Part shown: positions 31,075-34,997 of the stretch, piece by piece | Position numbering within the stretch: the stretch's first letter is position 1 | Layout of the letters: the number at the start of each line of letters is the position of its first letter | Notes under the pieces: model-generated | The model's database searches: none | What the model was told of the DNA's origin: nothing | Seen by the model: only the letters and a program-made list of their open reading frames with translations | Translations under genes and position numbers: made by a program | Assembly: GCA_964459165.1 (NCBI GenBank) | Contig: CAYWKM010000015.1 | Coordinates: 1 to 34,997, forward strand | Direction: 5' to 3' | Length of the DNA stretch: 34,997 bases | Source: RGIG4074 sp964459165 | Lineage (GTDB): Bacteria > Bacillota > Clostridia > Christensenellales > Borkfalkiaceae

Positions 31075-32862
31075 ATGGTTAAAACTTTGGCTAAAAGTAT
31101 AAGGCAGTATAAAGGCGAAACCATTGCCACCCCTCTGGTTATGATGGGGGAAGCGGCTTTGGAAATCTTTATTCCTTATGTAATGTCGCTGCTCCTTACC
31201 GTCATCGATCCTACCGATACTACCGTGCATTCCGCTTGGCTTCAAAAGTTGATCGAAAATATAACGGCAAGTCAGGTCGGGCAGGTCGCCCTATACGGCG
31301 TAGTGATGTTTTTTATGGCGGTCTTATCCATGGTATGCGGCGTTTTGGGCGGAAAACTCGGAGCCGATGCGAGCGCGGGATTTGCCGCGAACCTGCGCGA
31401 CGATATGTATTCCGTTATCCAAGAATATTCGTTTGCCAACATCGATAAGTTCTCGACCTCCTCGCTGATCACGAGACTTACGACCGACGTTACGAATATT
31501 CAGACGTGCTTTCAGATGATGATCAGAATGCTTATCCGCGCGCCGATGCTCTTTTTATTCGCCGCGATCATGTCGTTTGCAATCGCTCCGGATATCGCGG
31601 GTATTTTCATCGTCGCCGCCGTCGTCATGGCGCTCGTCGTCGTGTTTATTATATCGAGGACGCAGCCGAACTTTAAAAGGATGTTTGAAAAATACGATAA
31701 GTTAAATTCCGTCGCACAGGAAGACCTTACGGGAATCCGCGTCGTAAAATCCTATGTGAGGGAAGATCATGAAATCGAAAAGTACGAACGGGCGACAAGG
31801 GAAGTGTACGATTATTCCGTGAAGGCGGAAAAATGGCTGAACGTCATGACGCCGGTCGTTCAAATCATCATTTACGGCGTGATGATCTTCGTGCTCGCTT
31901 TCGGGGGATCGCAGATCATCGCGGGGACGGGACTTACCGTTCCCAATCTGACGGCTCTTCTCTCTTATTCCACGCAAATTTTGTCCGGCGTTATGACGGT
32001 CGCCATGGTTCTTAACTTTATCGCCATGTCTATGAACTCCGCTCGCCGTGTCGCCGAAATCCTCAACGAGCAACCTACCCTTTGCAATAAAGAGAATCCC
32101 GTAAAGAAAATGATCGACGGTTCGATCGATTTCAACAACGTTTCTTTCGCCTATAAAAAGGATGGAAAGAGCGTTTTGCAGAATATCAATCTGCATATTC
32201 TTTCGGGCGAGACGATCGGCATAATCGGAGGAACGGGCTCGGCAAAATCCTCGCTCGTGCAGCTGATTCCCCGCCTTTACGACGTAACCGAGGGGCAGAT
32301 TAAGGTAGGCGGCGTAGACGTCAGAGATTACGACGTCACCTATCTGCGCGACAACGTCTCCATGGTCCTCCAAAAAAACGTGCTTTTCAGCGGCTCTATC
32401 AAAGAAAATCTGAAATGGGGCAACGAATTTGCCACGGACGAACAGATCGAGCAGGCGGCGAAGGCGGCGCAGGCGCAGGAATTTATCATGGGCAACGCCG
32501 ACGGGTACGATTACGATCTCGGTCAGGGAGGCGTAAACGTTTCCGGCGGACAAAAGCAGCGTCTCTGCATCGCGAGGGCTCTTTTGAAAAATCCCAAAAT
32601 ACTTATCTTCGACGATTCGACTTCCGCCGTCGATACCAAAACGGACGCTCTTATCCGGCAGGCGCTTAAAGAACATTCGCCCGAAGCGACCAAGATCATC
32701 ATTGCGCAGAGAATTTCTTCCGTTCAGGATGCGGACAGAATCATCGTCCTCGACGACGGAAAGGTCACTGCGTTCGATACGCATGAAAATCTCTTGAAAA
32801 GCAGCGCGATTTATCGCGAGGTATATGAATCTCAGATGAAGGGAGGCGACGATAATGGCTAA
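31075..32862 (+). CDS. heterodimeric ABC multidrug exporter, degenerate-site subunit (BmrC-like)
   Basis: A 595-residue half-transporter: six membrane helices (about 15-310) plus a nucleotide-binding domain. Its ATP site carries the changes that define the non-catalytic half of heterodimeric exporters such as TM287/288 and BmrCD. Walker A is GGTGSAKSS (385-393, Ala for the usual Gly), the catalytic Glu is Asp514 in FDDSTSAVD, and the switch His is Gln545 in IIIAQRISS. The signature VSGGQKQR is intact, serving the partner's site. AAGGAG lies 7 bases before the ATG. The partner gene starts 8 bases before this stop. Substrates are probably drugs or lipid-like compounds. Confidence 0.9.
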   Translation: MVKTLAKSIRQYKGETIATPLVMMGEAALEIFIPYVMSLLLTVIDPTDTTVHSAWLQKLIENITASQVGQVALYGVVMFFMAVLSMVCGVLGGKLGADASAGFAANLRDDMYSVIQEYSFANIDKFSTSSLITRLTTDVTNIQTCFQMMIRMLIRAPMLFLFAAIMSFAIAPDIAGIFIVAAVVMALVVVFIISRTQPNFKRMFEKYDKLNSVAQEDLTGIRVVKSYVREDHEIEKYERATREVYDYSVKAEKWLNVMTPVVQIIIYGVMIFVLAFGGSQIIAGTGLTVPNLTALLSYSTQILSGVMTVAMVLNFIAMSMNSARRVAEILNEQPTLCNKENPVKKMIDGSIDFNNVSFAYKKDGKSVLQNINLHILSGETIGIIGGTGSAKSSLVQLIPRLYDVTEGQIKVGGVDVRDYDVTYLRDNVSMVLQKNVLFSGSIKENLKWGNEFATDEQIEQAAKAAQAQEFIMGNADGYDYDLGQGGVNVSGGQKQRLCIARALLKNPKILIFDDSTSAVDTKTDALIRQALKEHSPEATKIIIAQRISSVQDADRIIVLDDGKVTAFDTHENLLKSSAIYREVYESQMKGGDDNG

Positions 32863-34945
32863 TCATATGCCCATGGGCAAGCGACCCGCATCTTTAAAAG
32901 GGACTTATGAATTTCCGGAAGGGACGCCGGAAGATTTAAAGGAAGCTTATCTCTCCGGAAAACCGCTCTCTCCGGAACAAAAAAAGAGACTGAAGCCCTA
33001 TAAGAAGAAAATCAAAAAAATCAACCCCAACGCGCCGAAAAATTCGATGGCGACGTTTAGGCGTCTGATGGGGATTCTGTTTAAAAAATACAAATTGAAT
33101 TTCATCGTCGTGTGCGTTTTGATCGTTTTTTCGTCGATCGCGTCCATTGCGGGTTCTTCTTTCCTTGGATTCATCACGAAGGAATGTATGGATTTGAGCG
33201 GTCAGGTCGATCCCGATCTTTCGCGCTTTATCGCTTTGATCGTCGCGCTTGCGTGTATTTTCTTCGTGGGCGCGCTCAGTACCTTTGCTTATAACCGCGT
33301 CATGATGTATGCGGCGCAGGGAACGATGAAGGACATCCGCGACGAAATGTTCTCTCATATGCAGACCCTGCCTTTGAAATTCTACGACACGCATACGCAC
33401 GGCGAGCTCATGAGCCGTTATACGAACGATACCGATACGCTTCGTCAAATGCTCGGCACGACGATCCCTCAGATCGTTTCTTCCGTCGTTACGATTGTCG
33501 GCGTATTCGTCTCCATGCTGTTTTACAGCCTGACGCTCACCCTTCTCGCGCTCGTCTTCATTGTTATCATTATTAATATTACGAGGATCATGAGCGGGAA
33601 ATCTGCGACGTACTTTTTAAGACAGCAGAAAGCGCTCGGCGCGGTCAACGGTTACATCGAAGAGATGATGGAAGGACAGAAGGTCGTAAAAGTCTTTAAT
33701 CATGAGGAGAAGGCGAAGCAAAAATTTTATGAGATCAACGAGGATCTCCGCGATAACATGGCGAAGGCGAACACCTTTTCGAGCGTTATCGGCCCTTTGA
33801 CGAACAACACCGGTTATATCCAATATATTGTCATCGCCATCGTCGGGGCGGCGCTCGCCATCTATAACGGGAACGCGCTCCTCTCCCTCTTCGCTCTGTT
33901 TAACCCGCCGGAAGCGGATTCTTCATGGCTTGCGGTCTATTTGGGGATTCTCGCTTCCTTCCTGCCATTGGTCAGAAGCTTCAATATGCCGATCCAACAG
34001 GTTTCGCAGCAATTTAATTCGATCGTCATGGCGCTCGCCGGCGCGGAGAGAATTTTCGATATTCTCGACGCCGTTCCCGAAGATAAAGGCGGTAACGTCA
34101 CGCTCACAAAGGTCGAAAAGAACGCGAACGGCGAATACGAGGAAGGGGAAAACGCCTCCGTTTGGGCTTGGAAGGTCCCTTCGGAAGACGGGCAGTCTTC
34201 TTATATCGAATTAAAAGGAGATATTCGCTTTCACGACGTGGTTTTCGGCTACAACGAAGATAAAGTCGTTTTAAAGAATATTTCGCTCTATGCGAAGCCC
34301 GGGCAAAAGATTGCGTTCGTAGGTTCTACGGGAGCGGGAAAAACGACGATCACGAACCTTATCAACCGCTTCTACGATATTCAGTCCGGAAGCATTACGT
34401 ACGACGGTCTCGATATTCAGTCGATCAATAAGGACGATCTGAGGAAATCGCTCGGCGTCGTTTTGCAAGATACGCACCTGTTTACGGGCACGGTTATGGA
34501 TAATATTCGGTACGGTCGCCTCGACGCCACCGACGAAGATTGCATCGCGGCGGCAAAGCTCGCAAACGCCGATTTCTTCATTACGCATCTGCCGGAGGGA
34601 TATGATACGACGCTTCGGGGAGACGGCGCAAACCTCTCGCAGGGTCAGCGTCAGCTCCTTGCCATCGCGAGAGCCATGGTTTCCAACTGTCCCGTCCTCA
34701 TTCTCGACGAAGCGACCTCTTCTATCGATACGAGAACGGAGAAGTTGATCGAGCAGGGTATGGATAAATTAATGGAGGGCAGAACGGTTTTCGTCATCGC
34801 GCACAGGCTCTCGACGGTAAGAAATTCCAACGCCATTATGGTACTCGAACACGGTGTCATCATCGAGAGGGGCAACCATCAGCAACTCATCGACATGAAG
34901 GGCAAATATTATCAGCTCTATACGGGAGCGTTTGAGCTCGATTAA
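32855..34945 (+). CDS. heterodimeric ABC multidrug exporter, canonical-site subunit (BmrD-like)
   Basis: A 696-residue partner with a long N-terminal extension of about 60 residues rich in Lys and Pro (KPLSPEQKKRLKPYKKKIKKINPNAP). Six membrane helices and a nucleotide-binding domain follow. The ATP site is catalytic: Walker A GSTGAGKTT (490-498), Walker B with Glu619 in LDEATSSID, and switch His650 in VIAHRLST. The signature reads LSQGQRQLLAIAR. A ~25-residue insertion of acidic and polar residues (TKVEKNANGEYEEGENASV, about 420-440) lies just before the ATPase domain. It overlaps the upstream gene by 8 bp with GGGAGG just before the start, so the two are coupled. Confidence 0.92.
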   Translation: MANHMPMGKRPASLKGTYEFPEGTPEDLKEAYLSGKPLSPEQKKRLKPYKKKIKKINPNAPKNSMATFRRLMGILFKKYKLNFIVVCVLIVFSSIASIAGSSFLGFITKECMDLSGQVDPDLSRFIALIVALACIFFVGALSTFAYNRVMMYAAQGTMKDIRDEMFSHMQTLPLKFYDTHTHGELMSRYTNDTDTLRQMLGTTIPQIVSSVVTIVGVFVSMLFYSLTLTLLALVFIVIIINITRIMSGKSATYFLRQQKALGAVNGYIEEMMEGQKVVKVFNHEEKAKQKFYEINEDLRDNMAKANTFSSVIGPLTNNTGYIQYIVIAIVGAALAIYNGNALLSLFALFNPPEADSSWLAVYLGILASFLPLVRSFNMPIQQVSQQFNSIVMALAGAERIFDILDAVPEDKGGNVTLTKVEKNANGEYEEGENASVWAWKVPSEDGQSSYIELKGDIRFHDVVFGYNEDKVVLKNISLYAKPGQKIAFVGSTGAGKTTITNLINRFYDIQSGSITYDGLDIQSINKDDLRKSLGVVLQDTHLFTGTVMDNIRYGRLDATDEDCIAAAKLANADFFITHLPEGYDTTLRGDGANLSQGQRQLLAIARAMVSNCPVLILDEATSSIDTRTEKLIEQGMDKLMEGRTVFVIAHRLSTVRNSNAIMVLEHGVIIERGNHQQLIDMKGKYYQLYTGAFELD

Positions 34946-34961
34946 AGTTACAGAATATTTA

Positions 34962-34997
34962 AAAAGACTTCGCTTGCCGTCGTATGCGAGGTCTTTT
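34962..34997 (+). terminator. terminator of the exporter operon
   Basis: AAAAGACTTCGC pairs with GCGAGGTCTTTT (12 bp, one G-T wobble). The window ends inside the T run. Confidence 0.8.

Noticed and set aside
32227..32253. Walker A of the first exporter subunit as a mutation or sequencing error
   Set aside because: The Ala occurs with Asp for Glu and Gln for His in the same subunit, the known pattern of the degenerate site in heterodimeric exporters.

Overview
The window looks like an ordinary chromosomal stretch of an endospore-forming Clostridia-type Firmicute, probably an uncultured gut or rumen lineage. The reasons are strong AGGAGG-type ribosome binding sites, near-consensus TTGACA/TATAAT promoters, AT-rich spacers between mid-GC genes, a SpoIIE phosphatase gene, two consensus-like Spo0A boxes, a MocR regulator, DegV and GH43. 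I cannot name the genus. I see no phage, insertion sequence, CRISPR array or plasmid function.

Layout. 1-2880: tRNA-Ser(GCU) on the minus strand, then ppa (pyrophosphatase) with an SGNH hydrolase, a terminator, and a membrane-bound XRE regulator. 2880-8840: spoIIE (minus), a YkvI-like membrane protein (plus), and an ABC importer operon (minus) whose permease gene overlaps the ykvI 3' end antisense by 108 bp. 8905-12084: valS with a perfect consensus promoter, then a tiny Gly/Arg/Pro-rich tail-anchored protein. 12130-13657: a divergent rex gene with three TATCGATA palindromes in its promoter, then a nitrilase-fold protein that has lost catalytic residues. 13788-18536: an operon of an old-yellow-enzyme/Fe-S reductase, the two aconitase-X subunits, and DegV. 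18620-22378: a CydDC-like heterodimeric ABC exporter closed by a cluster of hairpins. 22403-26703: a MocR regulator divergent from an alpha/beta hydrolase, an unknown protein and a PfkB sugar-phosphate kinase. 26723-29919: a MATE exporter behind a structured leader, then a cytoplasmic GH43 arabinanase-like enzyme. 29951-30108: tRNA-Gly(CCC), minus. 30334-34997: a 56-residue protein with a Spo0A box, an apparently leaderless GRAM-domain gene, and a heterodimeric multidrug-type ABC exporter.

How the genes fit. The clearest metabolic unit is reductase plus aconitase-X. AcnX dehydrates a hydroxy acid, and a flavin/Fe-S enoate-type reductase could reduce the product. That would be a dehydratase-reductase cassette for an unidentified substrate, possibly an electron sink, with the redox sensor Rex encoded just upstream. 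The most unusual regulatory signals are the MATE leader (a palindrome whose 3' arm is also complementary to the Shine-Dalgarno), the mocR promoter and leader (interlocked inverted repeats), the TATCGATA cluster at rex, and Spo0A boxes before a hydrolase operon and a small unknown protein. Three exporter systems (CydDC-like, MATE, BmrCD-like) and one importer lie within 35 kb.
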